A DNA stretch of 64,000 nucleotides, taken from positions 57,736-121,735 of the forward strand of contig JARLJU010000367.1 in NCBI GenBank assembly GCA_031291055.1, given 5' to 3'. Below the pieces are notes generated by a model. It had not been told where the DNA came from and ran no database searches. It worked only from the letters and a program-made list of their open reading frames with translations. How positions within the stretch are numbered: the stretch's first letter is position 1; the number at the start of each line of letters is the position of its first letter. The DNA comes from Rudaea sp. (lineage in GTDB: Bacteria > Pseudomonadota > Gammaproteobacteria > Xanthomonadales > Rhodanobacteraceae). Below are positions 16,849-26,151 of the stretch, piece by piece. Position numbers and translations under genes: made by a program.

Positions 16849-18990
16849 TCATGGAACTTGCAGCAGCGAGATGTCGGCGACATACAGGAACATGCGGCGC
16901 AACTGGCTCAGCAGCGCCAGGCGGTTCTGGCGTGTTGCACGGTCATCGACCATGACCATGACGTCGTCGAAGTAACGATCGACCGGGGCGCGCAGGTTAG
17001 CCAGCAAACCCAGGGTTTCGATGTAACGCCCCTGCTCCACCAGCGGCGCGATTGCAGCAGCGGCCGTTTCGACGGCACGATGCAATTCGGTCTCGGCGCC
17101 CGCATCGAGCAGGCCCGTATCGACACGCCCGGCGCCGGCACCATCGGCCTGCCGCAGGATGTTGCCGATACGCTTGTTCGCTGCAGCCAGCGCCTGCGCG
17201 TCCGCGAGCACTGCAAACTTGCCCACGGCGGCCAGACGCCGATCGAAATCGGTCAGCGTATCCGTCTCGACCGCGCGCACGGCATCGAACTGGTCGCTGC
17301 CGAAACCACGCTCGGCGTAGTAGCTGCGCAGCCGCTCGAAGACGAAATCGAGCAGGTCCTTGACCAGGCTATATTTTTCATCCGACGGCGAGGTTGCCGC
17401 TGGCGCGGCTGCGCCACCCCTCGACGGCGGTTGCGGCGCACGCACTGCCGGCAGCAGCTCAACAGCCTCGCGCAGGAGGGCTTCCAGATCCAGCTCCATG
17501 CCGGCCTCGATCAGGGTGCGCGCCAGTCCCAGCGCGGCACGGCGAAGCGCGAAGGGATCCTTGTTGCCGGATGGCTTCTGGCCGACCGCAAAGATGCCTG
17601 CCAGCGTGTCCAGGCGCTCGGCCACGGCGAGTACCCGGGCAAATTTTCCTTTTGCAACATCGTCACCGGCAAAACGCGGCTTGTAGAATTCGTCCAGCGC
17701 TTCGGCAACCTCGGGGTCTTCTCCCTGCGCCGCTGCGTAGTAGCGGCCCATCACGCCCTGCAGCTCCGGGAACTCGCCGACCATGCGCGTCATCAGATCG
17801 CATTTGCTCAAGGCTGCCGCGCGCGTAGCGAGCGCCGCATCAGCACCGACGCGATTGGCGATCACGCGCGAAAGTTCGGCCACGCGCACGCACTTGTCCC
17901 AGACGCTGCCAAGCTGCTGCTGATAGGTGACCGACTTGAGCGCTTCCTGCTGGGCCACAAGCGGCGTTTTCAGGTCTTCGTCGTAGAAGAATTTCGCATC
18001 GGCAAAGCGCGGACGGATGACGCGCTCGTAGCCCTTGCGGATTTCGCCGGGGTCATTCGACCTAATGTTGGCGACACCGATGAAATGTTCTGTGAGTTTC
18101 CCGTTCGCATCGAACACGGGCACGAACTTCTGATTGGTTTCCATCGTTGTAATCAGCGCTTCCTGCGGTACGGCGAGGAAGCCGCGATCGAATGCGCAGT
18201 CGATGGCGACCGGCCATTCAGTGAGGTTGGCGATCTCGTCCAATAGTTCATCGCGCAGGCGCGGGGCACCACCTGTGTCGTGGCCGGCACGTTCCACTTC
18301 CGCGCGCACGCGTTGGCGGCGCTCGCTTGGATCAGCAAGCACTTTTGCAGCACGCAGCGCATCGACATAGATGTCCGCGTTGCTGATTGGCACCGGCTGC
18401 GGGTGATGGAAGCGATGGCCGCGCGATTCACGCCCACTCGTTATGCCAAAGATTTCTGCGTCGATCACGCAATCGCCGTGCAAGATTACCAGCCAGTGCA
18501 CCGGACGCACGAAGGCGAAATCGTGATCGCCCCAGCGCATCGGCTTGGGAATCGGCAGCACCTTCAATGCCTCGGCGATTATTTCCTGCATCAACTCGGC
18601 GGTCGGCCTGCCCTTCTGCTGCGCGCGGTGGACGAACCAGCCGCCCTTTTCCGTCTCCAGTTTTTCCAGACGATCGACTGCGACTCCGCACGAGGACGCG
18701 AAGCCGAGCAACGCTTTGGTCGGTTCACCGCTGGCGTCGACACCGGCACTCAACGCCGGGCCGCGGCGCTCGGTGGCCTGATCCGCTTGCGCTTGACCGA
18801 CGCCAGGCACCAGCACAGCCAGTCGCCGCGGTGAGTTGTACATTTTGACGTTGGCAACATCCGCGGCAATGCCGCGCCGTGTCAGCCCCTCGCAAACGCC
18901 GGTTGCGAATGCGCGGGTCAACTCATCCAGCGCCTTCGGCGGCAGCTCTTCGCAACCAATCTCGATCAGCAGCGACCGGTGCTCAGACAT
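16849..18990 (-). CDS. glyS: glycyl-tRNA synthetase beta subunit
   Basis: 713 residues. Beta subunit of the bacterial alpha2beta2 glycyl-tRNA synthetase; it binds tRNA and completes the enzyme with GlyQ. Begins [24 protein letters not shown]; family blocks include [41 protein letters not shown] and EAEFFY-like [13 protein letters not shown]; an HD-like region and the DALR-like C-terminus ([10 protein letters not shown]) follow. The linker near 555-575 ([18 protein letters not shown]) is an unusual Ala/Pro insertion. Start ATG at 18990 overlaps the glyQ stop by eight bases, so the two subunits are translationally coupled. Confidence 0.96.
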   Translation of the reverse strand: MSEHRSLLIEIGCEELPPKALDELTRAFATGVCEGLTRRGIAADVANVKMYNSPRRLAVLVPGVGQAQADQATERRGPALSAGVDASGEPTKALLGFASSCGVAVDRLEKLETEKGGWFVHRAQQKGRPTAELMQEIIAEALKVLPIPKPMRWGDHDFAFVRPVHWLVILHGDCVIDAEIFGITSGRESRGHRFHHPQPVPISNADIYVDALRAAKVLADPSERRQRVRAEVERAGHDTGGAPRLRDELLDEIANLTEWPVAIDCAFDRGFLAVPQEALITTMETNQKFVPVFDANGKLTEHFIGVANIRSNDPGEIRKGYERVIRPRFADAKFFYDEDLKTPLVAQQEALKSVTYQQQLGSVWDKCVRVAELSRVIANRVGADAALATRAAALSKCDLMTRMVGEFPELQGVMGRYYAAAQGEDPEVAEALDEFYKPRFAGDDVAKGKFARVLAVAERLDTLAGIFAVGQKPSGNKDPFALRRAALGLARTLIEAGMELDLEALLREAVELLPAVRAPQPPSRGGAAAPAATSPSDEKYSLVKDLLDFVFERLRSYYAERGFGSDQFDAVRAVETDTLTDFDRRLAAVGKFAVLADAQALAAANKRIGNILRQADGAGAGRVDTGLLDAGAETELHRAVETAAAAIAPLVEQGRYIETLGLLANLRAPVDRYFDDVMVMVDDRATRQNRLALLSQLRRMFLYVADISLLQVP

Positions 18991-19861
18991 GTGCCGCCCC
19001 CGTGCGCTTTGCGACATAGGCCTCGGCAACCGCGCGCGCGATGGTGCGGACGCGCAGGATGTAGCGCTGGCGCTCGGTCACACTGATCGCGCGGCGCGCA
19101 TCGAGCAGGTTGAATGCATGGCTTGCCTTGCAAACCTGATCGTAGGCCGGCAGCGGCAGATTGAGTTCGACCAGTTTCTTCGCTTCGCTCTCACAGACGT
19201 CGAACCAGTGCAGCAGTTCAGGCACGTTCGCGTATTCGAAGTTGTACGCGGACTGTTCGACTTCGTTCTGGAGAAATACATCGCCGTAGGTCACCACACC
19301 GTGCGGCGCGACGGTCCAGACCAGGTCGAAGACATTGTCCACGTTCTGCAGATACATCGTCAGGCGTTCCAGCCCGTAGGTGATTTCACCTGTCACCGGC
19401 TTGCATTGCAGGCCACCGGCCTGCTGGAAATAGGTGAACTGGGTGACTTCCATGCCGTTGAGCCACACTTCCCATCCCAGACCCCAGGCGCCGAGCGTCG
19501 GCGATTCCCAGTTGTCCTCGACAAAACGCAGATCGTGCACCAGCGGATCGATACCGAGCGCCTCGAGCGAGCCGATATACAAATCCACAATATCGTCCGG
19601 GTTCGGCTTCATCACGACCTGGTACTGATAATAGTGCTGCAGCCGGTTTGGATTCTCGCCGTAGCGGCCATCACTGGGCCGGCGGCAGGGCTGCACATAC
19701 GCTGCCGCCCACGGCTCCGGACCCAGCGCACGCAGGAAAGTGGCCGGATGAAACGTGCCGGCACCGACTTCGGTATCCAGCGACTGGACGAGGGCGCAGC
19801 CTTGGCTGGCCCAGTAGCGGTTGAGGGTCTGGATGACGTCCTGGAATGTCGGACCTGGCAT
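18983..19861 (-). CDS. glyQ: glycyl-tRNA synthetase alpha subunit
   Basis: 292 residues. Class II aminoacyl-tRNA synthetase catalytic subunit: [63 protein letters not shown] (motif 2 region) and [15 protein letters not shown] (motif 3). The ATG at 19861 gives the expected family beginning; an in-frame GTG three codons earlier is possible. The leader is very short: a TATACT -10 box lies about 30 bp upstream. Operon with glyS, divergent from the PilB-like gene. Confidence 0.96.
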   Translation of the reverse strand: MPGPTFQDVIQTLNRYWASQGCALVQSLDTEVGAGTFHPATFLRALGPEPWAAAYVQPCRRPSDGRYGENPNRLQHYYQYQVVMKPNPDDIVDLYIGSLEALGIDPLVHDLRFVEDNWESPTLGAWGLGWEVWLNGMEVTQFTYFQQAGGLQCKPVTGEITYGLERLTMYLQNVDNVFDLVWTVAPHGVVTYGDVFLQNEVEQSAYNFEYANVPELLHWFDVCESEAKKLVELNLPLPAYDQVCKASHAFNLLDARRAISVTERQRYILRVRTIARAVAEAYVAKRTGAAHV

Positions 19862-19892
19862 GGAAATCACAGTAGGGCGCGAAAAGCGCGTT

Positions 19893-19898
19893 AGTATA
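19893..19898 (-). promoter_or_regulatory. glyQS promoter -10 candidate
   Basis: TATACT on the minus strand, 31 bp before the glyQ start; no clear -35. Next to it CGCG-CTTTT-CGCG forms a small hairpin in the divergent 70 bp spacer. Confidence 0.35.
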
Positions 19899-19931
19899 GC
19901 GATTAACGCCGGAATCCATAGGTCAACGGAT

Positions 19932-21761
19932 ATGGCAACTGTCCCACAACGCCCACAACCTGTACCGGAGCCTGTTGCCGAAGCGCCGGAGCTGGGCCTG
20001 CATCGCAAGCTGGAAATCGATGCCGTCCTGGCAGCTTTGCGTAACGACGGCCTGATTGCCGAAGCCGACGCGCTCAAGGCGCGTGCCGACGCGCGCAGCG
20101 CGCGTGGCAAGATGGAATTGCATCCGCTGGCGCTGATCGCGAACCAGAAATTGGTCAATCCACGCGATGGCAAGCCTCTGAGTCTGGAGGTGCTCACCCA
20201 ATGGCTGGCCGACAAGGCCAAACTGCCGTATTTGAAGATCGATCCGATGAAGATCGACGCCGGGGCGGTAACCCAGGTGATTTCGCATGCCTACGCGCAG
20301 CGCTATCGCATCCTGCCGGTATCGGTAAGTCCGGGCCAGGTCACGATCGCGACCTGCGAGCCATTCGACACGCGCTGGCTGGCCGACCTGGGCCATATCC
20401 TGCGCCGCGAGATCCATCGCGTGGTCGTCAATCCGGTCGATCTGAACCGCTATCTGGCCGAGTTCTACGGCGTGCAACGCTCGATCCAGAAGGCCAAGGA
20501 CGCCAAGCTCGATGTCAACGACGGTCGCGCGATTCTCAATTTCGAGCAGTTGCTGGAACTGGGCAAGTCTGGCGACATCGGCGCGGACGATCGCCATGTC
20601 GTCCACATCGTGGACTGGCTGTTGCAGTACGCGTTCGACCAGCGCGCATCGGATATCCACCTGGAGCCGCGGCGCGATACGAGCCCGATCCGGTTCCGCA
20701 TCGACGGCATGATGCACAAGGTGTTTGAACTGCCGACGCCAGTGATGACCGCGGTAACGGCACGCGTGAAGATTCTCGGACGCATGGATCTGGCCGAGAA
20801 GCGCCGACCGCAGGACGGCCGCATCAAGACGCGCTCAAGCGAGGGCCGCGAGGTCGAGCTGCGCCTTTCGACCATGCCCACCGCGTTTGGCGAAAAAGTC
20901 GTCATGCGCATCTTTGATCCCGACATCGTGGTCAAGGAATTCCGCCAGCTCGGTTTTTCGATGGACGAAGAAATCCTCTGGCGCAACTTCGTCGAGCGGC
21001 CGCACGGTATCGTGCTGGTCACCGGTCCGACCGGTTCCGGCAAGACCACGACGCTGTATTCGACGTTGAAACATCTGGCCACGCCCGACATCAACGTCTG
21101 CACGGTCGAAGACCCGATCGAAATGGTCTCGCCGGAATTCAACCAGATGCAGGTGCAGCCGGGCATCGACCTGGATTTCGCCGCTGGCGTGCGCACACTC
21201 ATGCGCCAGGACCCGGACATCATCATGATCGGCGAAATCCGCGATCTGGAGACCGCGCAGATGGCGATCCAGGCGTCGCTGACCGGGCATCTGGTGTTGT
21301 CGACACTGCATACCAACGACGCGCCGACAGCGTTGTCGCGCCTGCTCGATCTGGGCGCGCCGCACTATCTGATTCAATCCACGCTCACCGGCGTCGTCGC
21401 GCAGCGTCTTGTGCGCACCTTGTGCCCGCACTGCAAGATGGAAACCGCGCTGGACGTGCGCGCCTGGGATGCCCTCGTGCATCGCTGGCGTTTGCCGCCG
21501 CCGGCGCACTCGTATGGTCCGAAGGGTTGTCTGGAATGTCGCAATACCGGCTTTCTCGGCCGCACCGGCATTTACGAAATGATGCGCGTTTCGCCACATA
21601 TACGGCAGATGATCTCGGCGAATCTCGATCTGGCAAAACTCAAGGAAGCAGCGCTGACCGAGGGTATGCGTCCACTACGCGTGAGCGCGGCCGCGCAGGT
21701 TGCGCGCGGCGTCACCACGATTGCGGAAATCGTCGGCGTGCTGCCGCCCATCGAAGAATGA
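19932..21761 (+). CDS. GspE/PilB-family assembly ATPase
   Basis: 609 residues. N-terminal GspE-N/MshEN domain (about 60-180: [32 protein letters not shown]) and a C-terminal hexameric ATPase: Walker [10 protein letters not shown] with K371, Asp box TVEDPIEM, Walker B-like [12 protein letters not shown], His box STLHTNDA, and a zinc-binding pair CPHC...CLEC near 495-545. These ATPases drive type IV pilus or type II secretion assembly. No pilC, pilD, gsp or pilin genes adjoin, so it is an orphan; the first 20 residues are Pro/Ala-rich. The next gene overlaps by four bases (ATGA). SD before the ATG at 19932 is weak. Confidence 0.9.
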   Translation: MATVPQRPQPVPEPVAEAPELGLHRKLEIDAVLAALRNDGLIAEADALKARADARSARGKMELHPLALIANQKLVNPRDGKPLSLEVLTQWLADKAKLPYLKIDPMKIDAGAVTQVISHAYAQRYRILPVSVSPGQVTIATCEPFDTRWLADLGHILRREIHRVVVNPVDLNRYLAEFYGVQRSIQKAKDAKLDVNDGRAILNFEQLLELGKSGDIGADDRHVVHIVDWLLQYAFDQRASDIHLEPRRDTSPIRFRIDGMMHKVFELPTPVMTAVTARVKILGRMDLAEKRRPQDGRIKTRSSEGREVELRLSTMPTAFGEKVVMRIFDPDIVVKEFRQLGFSMDEEILWRNFVERPHGIVLVTGPTGSGKTTTLYSTLKHLATPDINVCTVEDPIEMVSPEFNQMQVQPGIDLDFAAGVRTLMRQDPDIIMIGEIRDLETAQMAIQASLTGHLVLSTLHTNDAPTALSRLLDLGAPHYLIQSTLTGVVAQRLVRTLCPHCKMETALDVRAWDALVHRWRLPPPAHSYGPKGCLECRNTGFLGRTGIYEMMRVSPHIRQMISANLDLAKLKEAALTEGMRPLRVSAAAQVARGVTTIAEIVGVLPPIEE

Positions 21762-22471
21762 AGCTGCTGATCGTGCAAACCGGCGATGCATTGCCGGCCC
21801 TGCAGACACGACACGGTGATTTTCCCGCATGGTTCCGGCGCGGACTGGGATTGGCGCGGGAAAAAGTCGCAGTCACGCGTGTCGATGCGGAGGAAGCGTT
21901 GCCGACGCCGCGGCGCATCGATGCTGCCGTCATCACCGGCTCCGGCGCGATGGTATCCGAGCGTCTGGGCTGGAGCGAACGCACGGCGGACTGGCTGCGC
22001 ACGGCCGCCCAGGCGGGGTTGCCGATGCTGGGTGTGTGCTACGGACATCAGCTGCTCGCGCATGCCCTGGGCGGGCACGTCGACTACAACCCGCGCGGCC
22101 GCGAGATCGGCACGGTCGATATCCAGTGTCTGCCGGCTGCCGCGGACGACGAGTTGTTCGGCGTGCTGCCGGCGCAATTCCGCGCGCACGCGACGCACCT
22201 GCAAAGTGTCTTGAAGCCTCCAGCCGCCGCCGTCGTACTGGCTCGCTCGGCACTCGACGATTGCCAGGCGGTACGCTATGCCCCGCGTGTGTGGGGGGTG
22301 CAGTTCCACCCGGAATTCAGCGTGGCCCACATGCGCGGATATCTGCACGAGCGCATGCCGGCAGTGAACGGCGAAGGGCTGGATGCGCAGCGCATCATGG
22401 GCAGTGTCGGCGCAAGCCCACATGCACGCGCGGTATTGCGCCGTTTCGCGCGCATTGCAGTGCAAAACTGA
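21758..22471 (+). CDS. class I glutamine amidotransferase-like protein
   Basis: 237 residues, a stand-alone GATase1 domain as in GuaA-like amidotransferases. Nucleophile Cys94 in LGVCYGHQLL and the His/Glu pair H184/E186 in VQFHPEF form the complete triad, so it is probably an active glutaminase. No synthetase domain is attached. Start ATG at 21758 shares ATGA with the stop of the ATPase gene, so it is translationally coupled to it. Family members often act on glutamyl amides or with unknown amination partners; nothing here identifies one. Confidence 0.88.
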   Translation: MKLLIVQTGDALPALQTRHGDFPAWFRRGLGLAREKVAVTRVDAEEALPTPRRIDAAVITGSGAMVSERLGWSERTADWLRTAAQAGLPMLGVCYGHQLLAHALGGHVDYNPRGREIGTVDIQCLPAAADDELFGVLPAQFRAHATHLQSVLKPPAAAVVLARSALDDCQAVRYAPRVWGVQFHPEFSVAHMRGYLHERMPAVNGEGLDAQRIMGSVGASPHARAVLRRFARIAVQN

Positions 22472-22483
22472 CCGTGGAAAAGC

Positions 22484-22508
22484 AAAAACGGCCGCTAGGG
22501 CCGTTTTT
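22484..22508. terminator. bidirectional rho-independent terminator
   Basis: AAAAACGGCC (22484-22493), five-base loop, GGCCGTTTTT (22499-22508). T runs on both strands: it ends the amidotransferase transcript and the converging small gene at 22563. Confidence 0.9.
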
Positions 22509-22562
22509 GTCGCGGATTCCGCTCGCGGATATCCGGAGCGAAACGATGCAGCAAAACCTGCT

Positions 22563-22742
22563 TTACTTCTTCGGCTTGCGGGCGCCGCCGGCCTTGGCAG
22601 AAGCCAGGTAATTGTTGATCGCTTCGTTGGTCACGTCATACAGCGGACGGCCGGATACCGCAGCGGCGGCCTTGAGGCTATCGCGCACGCGCTTGGACAC
22701 GCGCAGGCTGGCGTCGCGGGTATCTTCGTTCTGTTTTGCCAT
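22563..22742 (-). CDS. small ribbon-helix-helix-like protein
   Basis: 59 residues: MAKQNEDTRDASLRVSKRVR, then DSLKAAAAVSGRPLYDVTNE and AINNYLASAKAGGARKPKK. The pattern beta strand (ASLRVS), helix (KRVRDSLKAAAAVSG), turn, helix (PLYDVTNEAINNYLA) fits the Arc/MetJ fold, and the tail is Lys-rich; probably a dimeric DNA-binding protein or antitoxin-like regulator. No toxin gene adjoins. CGGAG eight bases before the ATG at 22742. Ends at the shared terminator. Confidence 0.7.
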   Translation of the reverse strand: MAKQNEDTRDASLRVSKRVRDSLKAAAAVSGRPLYDVTNEAINNYLASAKAGGARKPKK

Positions 22743-22868
22743 GTCTGTAACTCCGGTTTCGGGTGAAGGGAAAAATGCACCATTTGCCGCAAAGGAGTTT
22801 ATGCCAGAATGTTGCAAAAGACAAATTGTAGCGGCCTGAAAAGTTCGCCCGACATGCCAGTGCTTGAC

Positions 22869-23651
22869 TCAGCTTTGACCTTTGCTGTCGCGCTTGTCGC
22901 CTGATCGGCCCAGGAACATGCGCACTGCGATCAGACCGGTTTCGTAGAGCAGGCACATCGGAATGGCGAGCATGATCATGGACAGCACATCTGGTGGGGC
23001 AACGATCGCGGCCACCACGAACGCACCGAGGATCACATAGGGGCGGTGTTTCGCCAGCTGTGCGGGCGTGACCCACCCCATCAGGGCGATGATGAATACG
23101 CCGACCGGTACCTCGAAACACAAGCCGAAGGCAAAAAACATGGTCAGCACGAAGTCCAGGTAGTGACCGATGTCGGTCATCATCTGCACGCCTTGAGGCG
23201 TGGTACTGAGCAGGAAACCGAATACCTTGGGCAGCACCGCGTAATACGCGAATGCGCAGCCCAGATAGAACATGATCACACTCGATGCAAGCAAAGGCAT
23301 CGCCAGGCGCTTCTCATGCCGGTACAGCCCAGGCGCGACAAACCCCCACGCCTGATACAGCACGATCGGCATGGCCAGGAACAGGGCCACAAAAAAAGCG
23401 AGCTTCACCGGAGTCAAGAAGGGCGAGGCCACTTCGATCGCCACCATCTGCGAACCTGCGGGCAGGCGTTCGAGCAGGGGCTCGGCGATCAGGTGATACA
23501 GCCGGTTGGCGAACGGCAACAGTACCACCAGCACCAGCAGCACGGCGGCGATAGCCTTGAGCAGGCGTTCGCGCAGTTCGACCAGATGCGAGATGAAGGA
23601 TTGTTGTGTGCCATCCTCGCGTTCGCCGTGCTCGGGCTCAGTGTCGCTCAT
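22869..23651 (-). CDS. tatC: Sec-independent translocase subunit TatC
   Basis: 260 residues with six membrane spans. The family's signature sits near the start (SFISHLVELRERLLKAIAAVLL) and later FVAPGLYRHEKRL, which form the twin-arginine signal-binding site with TatB. Start ATG at 23651 lies inside the end of tatB (14-base overlap), so the genes are coupled. The C-terminal tail is short and charged (RSGDKRDSKGQS). Confidence 0.97.
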   Translation of the reverse strand: MSDTEPEHGEREDGTQQSFISHLVELRERLLKAIAAVLLVLVVLLPFANRLYHLIAEPLLERLPAGSQMVAIEVASPFLTPVKLAFFVALFLAMPIVLYQAWGFVAPGLYRHEKRLAMPLLASSVIMFYLGCAFAYYAVLPKVFGFLLSTTPQGVQMMTDIGHYLDFVLTMFFAFGLCFEVPVGVFIIALMGWVTPAQLAKHRPYVILGAFVVAAIVAPPDVLSMIMLAIPMCLLYETGLIAVRMFLGRSGDKRDSKGQS

Positions 23652-23967
23652 CGATGTCGGGCGTGGCTGCGGAGGGAGGGGTGACGGGCGGCGAATCGCC
23701 GGTGGGTGCAACATCCATGACCGAGCGCAATGCGTCCTTGACGTCGGCCGTGGGGTCGGCCGCGGCCGCGGTTTCTTTCATGCTGCGCTTGAGTTCCTCG
23801 GCGGCCAGTTCGCGTTCGATTTCCGCGCGCACGCTTTGCCAGCTTTGCCGGGCCTTGCGCAGCAGCGCACCTGCGGTGCGCGCTGCACCAGGTAATCGTT
23901 CCGGACCGAGCACGAGCAGCGCGACGACTGCGATCAGGCCGATCTCCCCCATGCCGACATCGAACAT
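23638..23967 (-). CDS. tatB: Sec-independent translocase subunit TatB
   Basis: 109 residues: MFDVGMGEIGLIAVVALLVLGPERLP is the TatB membrane helix and hinge, followed by an amphipathic helix (AARTAGALLRKARQSWQSVRAEIERELAAEELKR, split here only for description) and a Pro/Thr-rich tail. Binds signal peptides with TatC. Nine bp after tatA. Confidence 0.95.
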   Translation of the reverse strand: MFDVGMGEIGLIAVVALLVLGPERLPGAARTAGALLRKARQSWQSVRAEIERELAAEELKRSMKETAAAADPTADVKDALRSVMDVAPTGDSPPVTPPSAATPDIDERH

Positions 23968-23976
23968 GACGACTCG

Positions 23977-24240
23977 CTACGGCGTGTTCTCGCGCTTTGT
24001 TTCGCTGCCGCCAGCCGACGCGGGTCCGGCCGAGGGGGGCGTGGACGCCGGCGTGCTTACTGGCTCCGGATCGGCCTTGAGCTGCGGCTGCGCGGAATGA
24101 TCGTCATCCTGCAGACCCTTGCGGAAATTCTTGATCGCCGAGGCGACATCCCCGCCGATATTGCCGAGCTTCTTGGTGCCGAATATGAGTACGACAATGA
24201 GCAGCAGCAACAACAGGTGACCAGGACTTAAGCCAAACAT
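23977..24240 (-). CDS. tatA: Sec-independent translocase subunit TatA
   Basis: 87 residues: short N-terminal helix LSPGHLLLLLLIVVLIFG, the FGTKKLGNIGGDVASAIKNF hinge and amphipathic helix, then a disordered Pro/Ser tail. Forms the translocation assemblies. The start MFGLSP differs from the common MGGIS/MGSFS. SD TGGAGT eight bases upstream. First gene of tatABC. Confidence 0.95.
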   Translation of the reverse strand: MFGLSPGHLLLLLLIVVLIFGTKKLGNIGGDVASAIKNFRKGLQDDDHSAQPQLKADPEPVSTPASTPPSAGPASAGGSETKRENTP

Positions 24241-24305
24241 GAGCGTACTCCAGATTCAATCGTATCCCCGCCATTCAACGCAGACGATCGCCGGGACAAC
24301 AGATA

Positions 24306-24992
24306 CTAGTGCGCAGTGTACTCCTCCAGGCGGTCGCGGAAATCGACAACTGCGTTCGGCACGTTGCTGACGCCGCCGGCGAAGATGCGCCGCGGGGTCA
24401 CGCCTTCGCCGTATACCGCCTGATTGGCGTCATTGTCGATGGCCAGCACCGAGCCGTCGAGCGCGACGCCTGCGAACAGGCCGCGCGAGCGCGAATAGGA
24501 ATAGATTTCAGCCTTGAGCTGCGCGTCAGTCGCGGCGTGCGCGTCGCGTCCCACGGGGCCGGCGGCCACGGACGCATCGGCACCCAGGGTGAACTTGCCG
24601 TGCACGATCGAGTCGACGCCGCGTTGCGTGCGGAACACCAGGATCACGTCGGTCGATTGCACACCTGCTTGGAATCCTATGCTGCCGCCGGTCATGCTGA
24701 CGAAGCTGGGATTGCTCCAGGTACCGTCTGCGGTCTTGATCGATACGACGCCCACGCCGTGGCGGCCGCCGATCACGAACCCGGCCTTGATCACGTCGGG
24801 GATCACGGCGACGGCGTAGGCACTGGTGAGCAGATCCGACGGCACGCGCTTGTCGGGTGCCATCATGATTTCCTTGAGCACACGCACCGCGTTATTGGCG
24901 CGCTCGGTTTCCTGCTCGCCAGCGCGTGCGCTGCCGGCGTGCAACAGGGTGAGCGAAAAAAGTGCGTAAACCAGAGTCTGCCAGCGTTGCAT
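24306..24992 (-). CDS. SYLF (YSC84-like) lipid-binding domain protein
   Basis: 228 residues. Signal peptide (MQRWQTLVYALFSLTLLHAGSARA) and one SYLF domain: LLTSAYAVAVIPDVIKAGFVIGG, GVGVVSIKTADGTWSNPSFV, GGSIGFQAGVQSTDVILVFR and YSYSRSRGLFAGVALDGS. SYLF domains bind phosphoinositides in eukaryotes; the bacterial secreted forms have no settled function. Two ATGs lie six bases apart; AAGGA is adjacent to the first and six bases from the second, so 24992 is preferred. Upstream of tatABC on the same strand, 65 bp away. Confidence 0.88.
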   Translation of the reverse strand: MQRWQTLVYALFSLTLLHAGSARAGEQETERANNAVRVLKEIMMAPDKRVPSDLLTSAYAVAVIPDVIKAGFVIGGRHGVGVVSIKTADGTWSNPSFVSMTGGSIGFQAGVQSTDVILVFRTQRGVDSIVHGKFTLGADASVAAGPVGRDAHAATDAQLKAEIYSYSRSRGLFAGVALDGSVLAIDNDANQAVYGEGVTPRRIFAGGVSNVPNAVVDFRDRLEEYTAH

Positions 24993-25046
24993 GGTCATTC
25001 CTTGTGAGCGAGAGGCGCGCGGTCAACCCGCGGCGGACGAACGGCG

Positions 25047-25982
25047 TCAGAGGGTTGGACGGCGCCGGCGCAGGACAGTTCCCGCCAGCAGCAGCAGGAG
25101 CAGCGTCAACAACGTCAGTCCGTGCGCTGACATGGACGGGGTGGGGTCGCCTGGCCGCGCAGCGGTGCAGACAGGGGGCGCAATCGCCAGACCCTTGAGC
25201 CCTATTTGCTCGAGGTCGCTGGGCCCGACGATAGGCCCGGTGTCGACCAAGGTGCCCGTGGTTGCATTCAACTGGGCCAAATCGCTCCACAGCGCTACTG
25301 TCGTCACTCCGGGTTCGGGTGGTACGTAATCGAGTATCGCCCACAACTGTCCGGAGGCGTCGAAGCCAGGGCTTGCCGTGGTGACATAGCTGGCCCCGGA
25401 ACCATAGGCGCCGATTGCCGTGGCCTGCGCGGTTGCCGTATCGATCAAATACAGATTGTTGTTGCCCTGACTGCCGGCGCCATAGACTTGATTGCCGTTC
25501 GCGGCGATACCGGTAATTTTGGCGCCGAGATTGCCGACTGGCGCTGTGGCCCCTGTTGCCGGATCGACTTGCCAGAAATTGCCGTTGCCCGCCGACAGCC
25601 AGAGCCTGCCGTCACAAGTGAAGGCCAACCCCAGGTCCAGTCTCTGAGTGACGCTCTGACCGGCCAGATTCAATGGGCCGACCAGGGTTGCCGTGCCGGT
25701 CAGGGGATTGACCCGCAACAGTACCTTCAGGGCATCGGAGACGGCATACAACTGACCGCCGGGACTGTAGGTCAGCCCCTCAAGGTTGACCATGGGTTGC
25801 TGGCCGTTGAGAAAGCCTGCGGACCCCAGTTCCTGGGCCGTGTGTGCAGTCAGGTCGACGCGATAAAGCGTATCGCCGGAAACGTTGTTGAATGCCTCGC
25901 CGTAACCGATGATATCGGCGCCAAGTGCCGGGCCGCAAAACAGGGCCAAGACAAGCGCTGCGATGTGAGCGCGCAGGGGCAT
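25047..25982 (-). CDS. secreted beta-propeller-like protein, IPTL-CTERM-like tail
   Basis: 311 residues. Signal peptide (MPLRAHIAALVLALFCGPALG), then a repeat-rich domain in which lines like LYRVDLTAHTAQELG, LLRVNPLTGTATLVG, FWQVDPATGATAPVG and LYLIDTATAQATAIG recur, as in beta-propellers. The C-terminus TPSMSAHGLTLLTLLLLLLAG followed by TVLRRRR matches the IPTL-CTERM plan: Pro-containing motif, hydrophobic helix, Arg cluster. Such tails mark proteins for envelope sorting. Start ATG at 25982; SD weak (GAGAAG). Confidence 0.75.
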   Translation of the reverse strand: MPLRAHIAALVLALFCGPALGADIIGYGEAFNNVSGDTLYRVDLTAHTAQELGSAGFLNGQQPMVNLEGLTYSPGGQLYAVSDALKVLLRVNPLTGTATLVGPLNLAGQSVTQRLDLGLAFTCDGRLWLSAGNGNFWQVDPATGATAPVGNLGAKITGIAANGNQVYGAGSQGNNNLYLIDTATAQATAIGAYGSGASYVTTASPGFDASGQLWAILDYVPPEPGVTTVALWSDLAQLNATTGTLVDTGPIVGPSDLEQIGLKGLAIAPPVCTAARPGDPTPSMSAHGLTLLTLLLLLLAGTVLRRRRPTL

Positions 25983-26151
25983 GAGGACTTCTCGTTCGCT
26001 TTCTAGTTTTTTGGTAATCGTCTGCCACACCGGGCACAGGCGTGGCCAATCCAGTCTAGCAGCTAGTACATACGAAACAAAGTCTTAGGCTGCAGGTGAT
26101 AGACTGCCCACTATTCAATATACGCAAACCCAACCGCTGCTGGCTTGAACA

